Positions 45,417 to 57,399 of a stretch of DNA of 64,000 bases are shown here, piece by piece (the stretch's first letter is position 1; every line of letters starts with the position of its first letter). The position numbers and the translations under genes were made by a program. The stretch lies in the NCBI GenBank assembly GCA_038503035.1, contig JAVSML010025539.1:450318-514317 (forward strand), read 5' to 3'. The notes beneath the pieces are model-generated. The model saw only the letters and a program-made list of their open reading frames with translations, had not been told where the DNA came from and did no database searches. Origin of the DNA: Crocodylus rhombifer. Its lineage: Eukaryota; Chordata; Crocodylia; Crocodylidae.

Positions 45417-46888
45417 TGTAACAGGGCCAAGGCCCCTGTTACTTTAAAAAGGGAGAGGACCAGACTAGAGCTCCATTCTAATGTGACAGCTGAGCTTAGG
45501 CCAGCTACATTAGGAGAAGCAGCTCAGTCATGCAAGCTGCAGCAGAAAAGACCAGAAAGCTTATGGGGCTACAGAGGATCAATGTGATTGGAAATGGGTG
45601 AAGCACAGGGAAATGCAAACTCAGCCTGGAGCCAGAACAGTCTATCAGGGCCTGGTCCACTGAACAGGATGAGCTCCTGCCTGAAGGAGTGGTTGCAGGG
45701 AAGCTGGAAGCCTGGAGAGGTGATTTACAGCGTGTAGAAACCCAAGATGGGGTGTAACATTTTTTAGAGACTGTGGGTTGATGTTTGTGTTTTGGGTTTA
45801 AGTTTGACTGAAGGACCAGGTTGTGTCTGTAAGGGAGAATAGAGGCTACAGGGGGTGCCTAGTGGGGCAGTCTCTGGGAGCTGTCTGTCTGACAGACCCA
45901 CAGGATGAGGGGGCCTGGAGAAATGAATCCTGAGTGACACCGATAAGGTACGGTTGTGGTCATGGGGGAGGCTGGAGGCTATGATTAGAGGCCAGTTATA
46001 TCCAAGAGGGCCACAATTAAAGCCTGAAGGCAAGTTACTGCCAGAAGGCTTGGATAGAGCCAATAGGGTCTGATCAGTTAAGAGAGAAGGAGGTGCTAGC
46101 GTGGCACAGAGTGAGTGCAGCAGAGAAGAGGATCTGTGGCCATAGGCCAGGCCAAGGAGTCCAGTGCAACAGGAGGAGCTCGGCCAAATACAGACCTAAT
46201 GGGCACTCAGGGACACTGGGGAACAGCCTTTGAATATAAAATAGTTCCATCAAGGTGTGGCAAGAAGGATTACCCTGAGGATTATCCTGAGATTACCCTG
46301 AGGAGCTAGAGTACAGGGAGGATATATAGAGCCATTAGGGAGCACCACAGCCACCCTCGGTATTGGTCTTGCTATGGGTGATCTCATGCATGAGGCTCTG
46401 GGGCAGAGCACAGTCCCAGTCCCTTTGTATTTCCAAAGCACGTGATTCTTCAGTGGTGGTTGTGTAGCAGTGTTCCCACCTACCTTGTGGGAGATCTGGG
46501 TTCAAGTCCTAGCTGAGGTGACTTGGGGTAATTGAGCTAACAAGAAGCAAATCTTCTTGTAGTGGAAAGGGACCATTGTGTGTCCCCCACTCCAGGTACC
46601 AAGGCCCTATATTTCCTTGTCATTTGACATTTTGTGCCTTTTTATATTTCACCAACCCATATTGTTTGTTCTGCTGCTTGTATTTTATATTTTGTTAACC
46701 CTGTTTTTTGTCAATGATTGTAAGTGTCTCACCTTTGTTGAATCCTGCCCCCTTGGGACATTATAGTGTCCGCTATGCCCTCTGGTTTATTCCTGTTATG
46801 TTCCCAGTATTAAAAGTTATATGGTTAAGTCCACATTGGTGGTCTGGCTCTGCTCTATGGGGGGAGGAGAGTCCCTACACCTCCCACA
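45417..46888 (+). mobile_element. Candidate LTR-like retroelement unit (~1.47 kb)
   Basis: It may begin 'tgtaacagggccaaggcccc' and end 'ctacacctcccaca', giving TG...CA ends. Near the right end a polyadenylation-like 'attaaa' (about 46810) precedes a short terminal segment, in the manner of R-U5. The first 25 bp (45418-45442) form a near-perfect palindrome. The flanking pentamers do not match, no coding region is present, and a tRNA-like sequence is embedded at 46447. It could be a composite of unrelated repeats rather than one LTR. Confidence 0.35.
46447..46519 (+). pseudogene. 73-nt tRNA-like sequence (tRNA pseudogene or SINE head)
   Basis: The internal Pol III B-box is perfect: 'ggttcaagtcc' (46499-46509). 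The segment can be folded as a tRNA. The acceptor arms 'tcttcag' (46447-46453) and 'ctgaggt' (46513-46519) pair at 6 of 7 positions including one G-T. The anticodon stem is 'cccac'/'gtggg' (46475-46479, 46487-46491) around a 7-nt loop 'ctacctt', whose middle triplet is 'acc'. The variable region is 4 nt. The T stem is 'ctggg'/'cctag' with loop 'ttcaagt'. The D arm is degenerate and there is no proper A-box. Position 37 is T rather than a purine, and ACC is not a normal eukaryotic glycine anticodon, so it is not a working tRNA gene. A tRNA-derived SINE head is the main alternative. Confidence 0.6.
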
Positions 46889-48641
46889 GTGTTTGTGCAC
46901 CTGCTTTGATCCCTTCAGTTGGAGAGGGGGTACCTCTTAGAGTACCGCCTGGGATACATATGCTTGGTCTTATTATTTTTTCTTTTTTGTAAATGTTTTA
47001 AAGTTTAATTATTTGTATATCATTTAAAATAATACTATAGAATATCAAACATTTTTACTTTGTATTAATAAGCCTGACTCCTCAATTTACATCTTCACTG
47101 CCTGCCTGCCTTGCATGCATACCAGCCCAGCCTCTGGCTTCTTTACTATTTATTCCATCAAGGAAGAGCACACACCAACTGCAGAGACTTCCTTAGTCTG
47201 ACAAAGGGTTTTTAAACCTGAAAGCTTGCTAATTTTTTTCCCCCAACTATTTAAGTTGGTCTAATATCAGATTCACCAAAAGAACCTTATCTGCCTATCT
47301 CCTTAGAACAATATGGCTACAACCTACACCCGTTATTTCTTAATGCACACATTACTTTGCTGATATTAATACTTGTAGTACTGTTAAAAAAGAAAATGAG
47401 AAGAGGCAGGATTTGAAGGACAGAGGCAGCAAGAGAAATCAAAAGTAGGAAGTAGTAGTGTTATATTATTGGGATGTAGGAAGAATTTGAACTGGTAGCA
47501 ACATGGAAAGACAGCAAGGACAGTAAAATGAATATAGAAATTTTAGAAAAGAATGCCAAAGCACCAGCAGAATTATCTCCGTTTCACAAACATATGCAAA
47601 AAGATGCATCATTTTGCCTAAATTTTGAATAAAAGAAATATTTACTTTTAAAAGTACCATATAAAAATAGCCTAAATTCACAGTAAGTGAGCACAACTTC
47701 AGTGCCTTTGGAGTTTCAACAATTTATATCAGTAGAGAATTTGACCCTTTATCTGTTTGAGCTCTTACCAATGATTAAACAATATAGTCAGGGGGTGGTT
47801 GTTATGTTTGTCCCACATCACATATATGTCTCCTTCTCTTCATCCAGTTTTCAAAGGAAAGTTTTAATTTTTCATTAACTTAAACAGTTTTCCTTTTCGA
47901 GGCAAATATAATTATTGAATCATTATTAAGAATCATTCCTGTGCTTAAATTAGTTTTCCTTTCATAGAAAATATGTTAACTTCAAATTGTATGATGCATT
48001 TTTATTAAAGTTATAGACAGTCTTTGACATTCAGTATGTAAACAGACAAAAACAAATAAAGAGTAAATTATTTTTACAGTTGGCTTAATGTTAAAATTGT
48101 AGTTTTTGGCAAGCATAAATAATCTTGAACAAGAAAGTTTATCATCAATTTTGAATTATGGCTACACAGTTAAAGATTTTTATCAGAAAAGATTATATGC
48201 AATATTATTGCTGTCTGAAATTTATTGTTACTGTTAGACAAAGCAAACCTACATTTATGTGTGTCATTTATATGTCTGGACATCTAAAACTTGAGGTCAT
48301 GATCTCAGTTTGTATGACATTCTCACATCCATTTCAAGTAATCTAAAGAAAAATGTATTGTAATATTTTTATTACATGATTTTACATTAAACTAGAAAGG
48401 ACCTCATGGGTTTTTAGTAAAAAGCCCATCTAGCTGGAATCAGGGAAGGTAGGAAAATGGTAGGAGTAAGTCTAAAGGACTGTATTTTATTAATATTTCT
48501 AAATTGAAATAGGTAATGAGATATGCATGTCACAGCAGGTGTCAAATAGTTTTAACAATCACAACTAGCACTCGTAGTAATCGCTAGTCACCCTAAGCCA
48601 TGTTGGTTCCATTTTTCTTAAACTGGATTAAAAATCGCAGT
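46889..48641. other. AT-rich stretch with one repeat fragment
   Basis: Apart from the segment at 47180-47335 described separately, no supported feature. Confidence 0.5.
47180..47335 (+). repeat. Fragment of a dispersed amniote repeat tail
   Basis: The series 'cttagtctgacaaag', 'cctgaaagcttgct', 'ccaactatttaagttggtct' and 'aacaatatggctacaac' follows the pattern of a common repeat tail in reptile, bird and mammal genomes (…gacgaag…gaaagctt…aattggtct…). I recognise the pattern but cannot name the family with certainty. Confidence 0.45.
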
Positions 48642-49106
48642 GGGTGTACCTACACATGCTATTAGCACAGCACAATAAACTCTGGTACATATCATGCTGG
48701 AATTTATTGCTTCTGGGCACCATGTCTTCAAGTGCACCCAGGACTGCAACATGTTGAGCCAGGTCGGAGTAGCCTCAGCTGGCAGGTGGCCTAGAGTGTC
48801 AGCCTGCTAGCCCAGGGCTGCTCCAACCTGGTTCAACGTGCTGTGGAGGGACTGGCTGAGGCATGAGGGCAGGCAACCCCCACACTGAAACACCCTGATG
48901 ACCCAGGCAGCCCCATCAGCATCTACACATGTGTTGCTGCACACTAAAGACTGCCACCATAGGATAGCACTTGTCTTTACAAGTACTATCCTATGGCAGA
49001 GTTAGTTGGTTTCCTGTGGCCTAATAAAGCCACACATGTAGACATAAGACTTAACTGCAGAGCTAATTAGGCAGCTTCACAGTAAACATCTTGCATAGAT
49101 GTGCTC
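48642..49106. mobile_element. ~465-bp MITE (family A, copy 4)
   Basis: It begins 'gggtgtacctacacatgc' and ends 'gcatagatgtgctc'. The hairpin core is well kept: 'caacatgttgagccaggtcgg' near 48746 against 'ccaacctggttcaacgtgctg' near 48823. It is non-coding. Confidence 0.82.
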
Positions 49107-49784
49107 AATGAGTTCCTACTTACGATTTCAAATGAATGTTTTAGTCAGTGGGGTAGGGATAGTGAATTAATCTCCAGGATCTATTAACCCTGAGACCTAC
49201 TTGAGTCGTCTTCTTTGCAGAGACCCTTTGCTTCCATATAATAGTCTGGCTATATCAGTTCCTTTTCATGGCTCTACATTTGCTAACTGCCCTTGATAAA
49301 ACATGAAATAAAAACAGTCCTGTTCCATGGCAGTCAAGCATCTGGAGTTGGATGTTGTTTCTTTTGCATTATCCAAAGTTCTGATGTTTGCATTCTGTAA
49401 TTTCCTCTAAACTCCCCAAATCTTGAAAAAGATATGATAAAATTGACCGCCTTCAATTCTTCCAGCATGACCTGCTCAGACTAGGGCCTTCTACATTCAG
49501 TTTTGTACTGTTCAGTCACTGTTCTCCCAGGAGAAACCACAAGCATATGGATGTTCATGATTTTTCTCGAAGAGCAAAAATGGTCAATCTGAGAAGAAAC
49601 AACCAGATTCAAATCACTCCCAGGAGAGTTTCAGCACACAGCACAATCTTCCAACATCCCAGAGTGCTTTCCTTCCACCCCCTCCCATAGAGATAGCATG
49701 TCACTTGCTGGACTGCTGCTCCAGCCACTCAGGGATCAGAACACACCCCCTTTACAATCTCTGTGTTGTTCACGTACTATTAAC
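49107..49784. other. Mixed stretch, nothing recognised
   Basis: No supported feature. Confidence 0.5.
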
Positions 49785-50180
49785 CCGATGCAAGAAATTC
49801 CGGAACAGTTTGCACCAGAGTCAACTGCTTCTGGGTGCAGCATCTGCACATGTGCCCTGTACTGCAGCAGTCTGAGCTGAGGCAGAGCAACCGCATTCTG
49901 GTTAAGGGCCCAGGGGATCAGTCCTGGGCTCCAGCTGATGGCGTTGGAGAGGTGAAGGGGCTGGCTAGGGCATGAGGGCACACACTTTAGCAACCTTGTT
50001 CCCCGGTGAGCCCCAGTCACCATCTATGTGTGTTTCAGTAGAGTAAATTACTCCACCATAGGGCAGTGCTGTCCCTGTAGTACTATCCTATAGCAGAATC
50101 AACTAATTTACTGTACCCTAATACTGGTACTCGTGTAGATGGTGACATTTTACTGCAGAGCTAATTAGTCAACTGCATAT
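49785..50180. mobile_element. MITE (family A, copy 5), diverged, ends eroded
   Basis: Recognisable family landmarks occur in order: 'agagtcaactgcttctgggtgcagc' in pattern near 49817, 'gtactgcagcagtctgagctg' near 49859, 'ggctggctagggcatgaggg' near 49959, 'cagtagagtaaattactccac' near 50036 and 'tttactgcagagctaattag' near 50149. The terminal inverted repeats are not recognisable. Confidence 0.7.
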
Positions 50181-50656
50181 GCTGCTGCCATCATTGTTCA
50201 GCCTAAAGAACAGAGAGATGTGTGCAGCATCAGTACTTTAAGGTGTCTGTTCTTCAGGGGCTCAGTATTCAACTCTGTTCAAGTAAGGTATTCTACCAGG
50301 AAAACAAACCCAGAGAAATTCTCTCAGCATCTTTGACCATGTGCATGTAGCCTTGGTCTTTAAAACAGCTTCTTATTTTTCTGTAAGCACCTCTTGAAGG
50401 AGAAGAGGACTCATTTGGATCTTCACTTAACAGTATGTTTTTGTAATAAGTCTTCAATCTTTTTAGAAGAACATTTTATAAACTCTTTATGGAAGATTTG
50501 GATTCCAGAGTTCCATGTGTTTTCTTTGATAATCTACCTATTCCCATGAGGCCTCTGTGGCTTTGGAGTGTAACATCCAACATGAGATGTCATAGAAAAT
50601 ACCTTCAGAGAACGTCACTTACTTATGACTAGCATTCTTTTTAGAAAATGTGCTTG
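50181..50656. other. Stretch with nothing recognised
   Basis: No supported feature. Confidence 0.5.
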
Positions 50657-50790
50657 GACCAGATTTTTAAAGGGGCTTAATGCTACAGAGAAGTGCCTAG
50701 TGGGATATAAAAAAGCACCTAAGCAGGTAAGGGACTGCTAGGCACCTCTCTGAAACATTAAGGGATCTAACCAATTTTATAAATCTGGTC
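50657..50790. mobile_element. ~134-bp palindromic MITE
   Basis: The left arm 'gaccagatttttaaaggggcttaatg', with 'cagagaagtgcctag', is mirrored by the right arm 'ctaggcacctctctgaaacattaaggga', with 'ttataaatctggtc'. Almost the whole segment therefore folds into one hairpin around a centre near 50723. It is non-coding, with no obvious target-site duplication. Confidence 0.75.
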
Positions 50791-52348
50791 ACAGTAATTT
50801 CTTGCAGGACTGGAAATTAATAGTTATTTCTTTTAAGTGTATATTAAACCTGTACAAGTAAATGCCTTATAGATGTCCGATCAATTTATTTGAGGTTTTT
50901 TGGTCACTGAAACTTGAAAAAGTACAAATGGTAAAAAAAAAATCATTTTGATTGATAAAATTCTACTGTGAATGCATCTGAAAAATGTAATCCTTACCCC
51001 ACACTTTCAATATGTCTTTTGGCATATATGAAGATTACATATATATAAAACATTAGATTCCAGGTGCCATACTGCCATACTACTGCTTGATGCATACATA
51101 ACTTCCTTATCTATTGACCAAAAACACTTGTTCAGCAATGAAAATGAGGGATAGCAGTGGGAAAAGAAGCGGGACTATGTAAAGAGAACAAAACTACTAA
51201 GAATTGAGACTTGATTGTCAGTGAAAGAAGACAAACAATAGATTAGTTCAGCATCTCTCTCTGTGCCTTTTATATTTAATCAATGTGTCTTAGTATCATT
51301 GCCCAAAGAATAGATGCAGGAAAAAAACGAAAAGAGATTTTTTCCCAGTTGCTTCTGTTCTCACTTTATATAATCACAAAGAATGATCAGTAAGAGGTTG
51401 ATTTCAGTAGACATGACTGGCATTGGTGATCCAGCTCATGGTGGGCTCAGTGGAGAATGTAATACTGTTGCCAAATTGATTGAATACATGAGGAACTTAA
51501 TCTTTATTCTTCTGCCAATCAAGAAGCCTATATGCACGATTTTTACTTTTGACATTCTGCCTTTTATGGCACAAATTTTGGAACTTCTTATACTTAAATA
51601 TTGCATACATTCCTTTATCAACCATTGTTATTCCATAATAAGAATTGCCACAAAGCCTGTTGTTAGTTTTCATTCTGAAATATCTTACTGATATATTTTA
51701 TTATTTTATTTAAACATTGTTATTTGTCATATTTTCATAAACTATTATTGAAATTCTAATAGGCTATAATGATCTTGAAGTTTCCATTCTACAATTTTTT
51801 TGTTCACAGGTATCAAAGCAATCCAGTTCAGAAATGTGTTCATTTCTGCTAAGAATTTGCAGTTTACTGATGTACAGGAAGAATAGAAATATACCCATCA
51901 TCTCCTCATTCGTGACCTGATTTCAAAACCAAAAACTTATTAAGAATCAAGTTACAATAAGGAGGGAATCTACACATTCTGCTTTTCAAAGTTGTAAGAC
52001 CCAACTTCATCCCAACATTCTTTTGTCTTCCAGCAGGAATGGTTGTGAAATCTGTCCCCTTTTTTTCCCCCCGGTTGCATTATCTGATTCCAGGTCTAGG
52101 CAGCTAAAGAACACCACAGACCAAAATGAAGGACTGAACACAGCTGCCTACTGAGTTTTGTAGCTTGTGAACCAGGGCCAATCTAGATTCTTCTTTGACA
52201 CTAGGTGCTAAATTCTGTGCAAGTACTATATAGATACTTAAGACATGGTCTGGCAACCTTTTGCCTGTTGGCTGGATCTGGCATGCTGACCAACATTGGC
52301 TGGAGGAGTTCTTCCCATGCCACTTCTGTGGGTAGGAGCATTAACTAT
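50791..52348. other. AT-rich stretch, nothing recognised
   Basis: Open frames such as 51383-51691 have no domain signature and lie in AT-rich DNA. I do not support a gene. Confidence 0.5.
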
Positions 52349-53036
52349 TAGGGCTGTGAGAAGCTTTGGTTGTTGATTTGAGTCATCAGATTCAGCTTGA
52401 TTCAGGAGCTGAATCTCCGTATCTGAATCAAATCAGAAGACCCTTTAATCTCTCCAAATTGAATCATAATGCTCCGAATCGATTTGGAGAGATTCGGAAA
52501 GATTTAACGATTTGGACGTAGGTACAGCTTTAAATGTTTTTTCTACATACCTCAAGGTACCAGGCAGCTCGTGAATGCTGAGATGGTGGGGCGGATGGAG
52601 CATCCCACAGGAGTGTGTGTGTGTAGGGGAGTCCCCATCCTGCTCAGCAGCAGACCCAGAAGTGAACCAGAAGCATTTCTGGTCCACTTCCAGGTCCACT
52701 GGGAAGTGCACTGAGGGTCCCCTCAATCTCGACCCAGCTCAGCAACTGGTGCCTCCTAGGTCGGGGGGGGGGGCACCCAGGGTCCCCCAGTGGCCACTTA
52801 CTGAGCCGGGGGGGAACGGGGGAGGGTCCCCAGCACACTCAGTGGCGGACCTGGAAGTGGAACAGAAGTACTTCTAGTCCAGTTCCAGGTTTGCTGCTGA
52901 GCCTGTCATGCCCCATCCCCTCCACGCTCCTGTTGGATGCTCCATCTGCTCCACCATCTGCCCCACCATCTCAGCATTCACAAGCTGTGCCTAGTACCAT
53001 GAGGTATGTAGAAAAAACATTTAAAGCTTTATATAC
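52349..53036. mobile_element. hAT-type foldback element lacking its right terminus
   Basis: The left end 'tagggctgtgagaagctt' is a hAT-type terminus, followed by AT-rich subterminal DNA with 'gattcggaaagatt' motifs. From 52519 a long inverted repeat starts: 'gctttaaatgttttttctacatacctcaaggtacc' in pattern on the left mirrors 'aggtatgtagaaaaaacatttaaagctt' at 53000-53029 on the right, and 'gaatgctgagatggtgggg' near 52574 mirrors 'ccccaccatctcagcattc' near 52961. The expected right terminus (…cagcccta) is absent after 53036, so the copy is truncated. Just before it, 52248-52345 may be a fragment of a different hAT. Confidence 0.75.
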
Positions 53037-55194
53037 TTTGATTTAAAATTTTTGGAGTCAAAGAGTTGTGTTTTGAACACCATATATAACACAGCAGAAT
53101 CCTTGTCCATAGTTAGAGCTCCTAAACATTAATAATGTTGTTATTGTTTGAAATAATTTAGTTACTTCTATGGTATGTAGATTTTAACTTGTATTCTTTT
53201 CCACACCCCCTGATACAGCAGAAGGCAAAATATGTATATTTAAGCAGTTCCACAGAAGCACAGACATGTTAAACAGATGGTTGCCTATACAGATGCCTTT
53301 GCAATCTTTAACATGCAATGACTATATACCATGCTCAGTCCAGGCACTTGGTATTTGTTGATGTCCCAGAAGCATGAATAATAGGTAATATTAAATCTGT
53401 GGTAAAATTATAATAGCATGAATACTAAATGGATTATTACCCATCCTCACATTCAGCCACATCCAACTACACATGTGATTGCTTATTCAGCAGTAATGAA
53501 AAAACATACTTGGTGAGTGAGAAGATTCTAATTTCTGCAGAATTTAAGTTCTCAATTTATTTTTAAAGTAATGTTACAATATTTTTTTCCATGTCAAAGG
53601 ATCTTGGTCCCTTTGTTGGATCTTGATTTCAAACCCTTTGGATGTAGACTCTATCTGTGCATTTTTGAAAATTTCGCCCATTCTATTCTAGCTGAATTTT
53701 TTACGTTTTCACAGAAGCCATAAATAAAATTAACCAAAGTACTGTCAGTTTCATCTCTGCTATTAAACTCTGACAAACTATACTCATTTTTCATCAGCCA
53801 ATGCTTTGGAAAAATGTATACATCACATCCTCAACATGTGATCTCCATCAGCTTACAAAAAATAGATAGTAGTATGTGAAAAAGTTTTTGTACTAATTGT
53901 GGCAGTAGTGGGAAGTTTGGGCAGGAAGGGATTGGAAGGCTGTAATCTGTACAGATAAAGTTATCAGATTGGTGTATGTTTGTGGTATATGGAAGCTGAT
54001 CTAATACTAATGTATATGTCTATAGGTGGAGGATGTGTATTACTACTTTTCAGTTCCTTGTTTTTGTGTTGGGCATGTCATATGTTGCCCAACCACTGTT
54101 GACACAAAGACAGATTTTGTACATTAACAGCTCATGATTTCAGAAACACTACTGTGCTGTGCTCAGTTACTGTGAAAATATGAGTGTGGTATTTATTAGT
54201 TCCTAACTTTTGCATAAATGAAGAACTTTTGTAGTGTGTGATGTCCTAGTAGATGCAATATGAAATACTGATAGATTGGATCATTTTCAAATACTACAGA
54301 GTGACTTTTCTGCTTTCACTTGTACTGATTGACTTCTAATGTCCACAGACATCGTTGAGAAGGGCACCAGTGCAAAAGGGGGCAACATTTATCCATAATC
54401 TTTAAGTGTGATTTGAGCAACTCGGTGTACCAGCTCTTTGTGTATACCCTGGGCCTTTGATCGTTTCCAGGTTCATAGGAACCCAAACTCTAGCATGTAT
54501 TTAATTGCAAATTTTGGTTTCTCTTTTGCATTCTCAGAAATAGAAACATCCATGTTAGGAGAGATAGAATGTTGTCTAATTTAGCAACATTAAATGGTAC
54601 TAAAATGGTGATAAAAGCAACTTTGGAAACGATTTAGGCTGACAATACTGTAGCATTTCAGTTTTGTTAGTAATTAGGAACTTGCATGGAGATGGGTGTT
54701 TGCATTTATGTTGGATTTGTGATGCTTGCATTGATTTGGATGTTTGCGTGTCATTTTCAGATGGACTGTAAAAAATATGCTCAAAAGAAGAATTAACAAA
54801 AAAATTTTGCCATTTTGTTTTTATATATCCTATATCTCCCTCAGTATAGCATGCAGGAGAATAAGAACTATACAAATCATAATTTTGCATTATACAGTAA
54901 AAAATAAAAAGGGTTGAAAGCTTATGCCATATTTCTATATCATAAAACTTATAGGTATACATCTGTTGGCAGATTGGGTTTTCTATTTCATTTAGCAAGA
55001 AAAATTAATATAAATGTGTTTTGTATTACAAATCTGACTTATAAGGAATTACATTGTTGTTGTCATTAGTAATAGTATTATTACAATGTTTCCCATGCCT
55101 TTCTGCTACTAACCAATATACTTATTCAGTAATATGCAAGGTCTGTTATCAAATAATAATATAAATCAAGTATCTAGTAGGATCTAAGTAGAGT
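53037..55194. other. Long AT-rich stretch, nothing recognised
   Basis: No supported gene, RNA or repeat. The 132-codon open frame at 54600-54998 (minus) has no recognisable domain. Confidence 0.5.
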
Positions 55195-55464
55195 CGCTAG
55201 GAACAACGGCCACAAGCTGAGGGAGGATAGGTTTTGGTTAGATATTAGGAAGAACTACTTCACTGTAAGGGTGGCCAGAGCCTGGAATGGCCTTCCCAGA
55301 GAGGTGGTGCTCTCACCTTCCCTGGAAATCTTCAAGAGGAGACTGGATAGGCACCTGGCTGGGGTCTTATGACCCCTCCCACCCCCAGTGCTCATTCCTG
55401 CCCATGGCGGGGGGGTCGGACTCAATGATCTGTCTAGGTCCCTTCAGACTCATGATTCTATGAC
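55195..55464 (+). mobile_element. CR1 LINE 3' end fragment
   Basis: It contains the last part of CR1 ORF2 in decayed form ('tggttagatattaggaagaac', 'ggaatggccttcccagagaggtggt', 'ttcaagaggagactgga') and then the 3' UTR ('ggtcggactcaatgatct', 'aggtcccttc'), ending 'catgattctatgac'. It is 5'-truncated at about 55195. The terminal motif is the 'gattctatga' type. Confidence 0.88.
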
Positions 55465-55745
55465 AGAACTGTTAGAAATGTACTCAATTTCTAAAAATTT
55501 CCTTTGGGAAGATCTTTTCCCTAACTGTCCCTTTTATTGTGCCTCTATTAGAATTAAATCTGGGTCTAATTTTTTTTCCTCAAGTAACAGAGCAATATAA
55601 TTCCATTAAGCTACCAATTCCACTTTGCTAGCTATATATTGTATGTATTTTGTTATTTGGACACACAAGGTAAGGCAGATGTAATACTGAATCAATAGTA
55701 TTGTGCTTGTATGGTGAACTTCAAACAAAGACATGGTGTTCCCCA
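55465..55745. other. AT-rich spacer, nothing recognised
   Basis: No supported feature. Confidence 0.55.
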
Positions 55746-55876
55746 GTGTCTCGGAGGTGGCTGGGCCTGTTTGAAGTTTAACTTCCACTTAGAAAGCTAA
55801 ATCTGGATCCACAAAGCTCCTGATTTAGCTAAGTGAAAGTTAAACTTCAAACAAGCTCAGTCATCTCTGAAGTGTA
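55746..55876. mobile_element. ~130-bp palindromic MITE
   Basis: 'tttgaagtttaacttccactta' in pattern plus 'gctaaatc' (55770-55803) is mirrored by 'gatttagctaagtgaaagttaaacttcaaa' (55822-55851). Weaker complementarity extends outwards on both sides. The loop is about 18 nt. It is non-coding. Confidence 0.75.
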
Positions 55877-57090
55877 GTTGCAAGGGCAGTAGGGATTATT
55901 TACAGAGAAGACTTGGGGGAGGAGAATTTTCAGACTTCAGTCCTTCCTTTTGGCTGAGCCTGCAGTATGTCATTTTAAAAGTAATTGAAAGAAGTGAGGA
56001 TACTTTTGATGTCTTTGTTCCTTTAATCTCTTTCTCATTCATTTTATTGATATTTTAATCATATTGCCAACAATTGTTTATTATCTAAAATACATAGTTA
56101 AATTAAGTCAGGGACATATTCAATTATATGGTATATGTTATGTCCTCTTGAAACTGCAGCTGTTCGAGAGTGATGAGATCACATATGCACACTTGAAACG
56201 TTATTACATAGCACATGAGAAAAGGACACATATACACATCACAGTAGAAGAGTCACAAAAGTAGCATATTAGAATATGAATACCAGAGGTCTTATTTTCA
56301 TGTAAATTTCACATTTGTAGAATATAATCACTCTGACATGGCAGAGTTCTTGATAAAGCAGTATTTTCTTTTGCATATATTGAATTACTTCCCATGATCA
56401 CTGAATCATATATGTATTGCAGGTGTAATTTATCATTTATAACCTCCTTGTATAATTTATTTAACAAACAAATAAATTATTTTATAAAAATGAATCCTGA
56501 TTTAGTGCAGAGTCTAACATCACTTGAAGTAAATGGGAATCTTTAAATTTATTTTTGGTTGTTTGAAATAAAACTTTGCAGAGGATAGATATTTGTTGCC
56601 GATGATGGATACTGTCATTAATTGACATGATAAATTGCAGCACTATTTATATCTTTGTTAAGAGTGAAAAGTACCTTTTATTTATTAATTTTTCATACTT
56701 GAAGAACAAGAATTGTTTTATTCCAGCTGTTTAGGATTCTTATTTCAGGTTTTGAAAAGCTGTGATAAATTTATGACATGGGTGACATTGTTATTGACTG
56801 GAGGATGCTGATGTAGTTAAATTCTAATTCTTGTGGTTCATGGAGGTGCTAATTCCTTCCTTTTATGTTTTACCATTTCTGAAATTATAGAAGGTGAAAG
56901 TATTCCTTAATTCTGTTTAAATAAATGTGCTTAGAGATGTCAGGAACACTATATTTTGTTCCTTAGCCTGCTGCCTTTACCAGGCATTACTGTTTTATCA
57001 CATTGCTCTATGGTTAGCATATGTAGAGCACTAGTTTTATTAATTTTTTTCTGTTAGATCTTCAAATATCCAGTGTTGTACTGTCAAAGG
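55877..57090. other. AT-rich stretch, nothing recognised
   Basis: No supported feature. Confidence 0.55.
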
Positions 57091-57378
57091 AGAGAGCTGT
57101 CAAACTTTGGTACAACCAGGGAATGTCTGGAGTGCCAGCATGTAGCCCCTATGCTGTACACTAAGTGGTTGCATGCTGTGGAGATAGTCCCCCCAGAATC
57201 CCTCACTTCTGTGTGGACAGCACTATCAGCATGTGGTCTCTCCTACCCCTTGAGCAGTGCCAATGGTGCCCTCCCCTACCACATGGTAATGAGAGAGGCA
57301 GCTACAAAGGCCTACAGGCCACGTGGTAGCTCCCTTCAGGCCACATGTAGCCCATGGTCCACTACTTGGATAGCCCTG
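57091..57378. mobile_element. Short hAT-like element (~288 bp)
   Basis: The left end 'gagagctgtcaaactttgg' and right end 'tacttggatagccctg' (complement 'cagggctatccaagta') are diverged inverted termini of the 'cagggctgtcaaa' hAT class. Near the right end 'ggccacatgtagcccatgg' is typical of these elements. No matching target-site duplication was found. Confidence 0.55.
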
Positions 57379-57399
57379 AAATAGATAACTGTAAGGTAC

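Noticed and set aside
30253..46888. Endogenous retrovirus with coding genes between LTR-like units
   Set aside because: No gag, pol or env-like frames lie between or next to the LTR-like segments at 30.3, 33.1 and 45.4 kb, and these segments do not resemble each other as paired LTRs would.
51383..51691. 102-codon open frame in AT-rich DNA, considered as a small gene
   Set aside because: Hydrophobic composition follows from AT-rich codons; no recognisable motif, splice context or conserved start.
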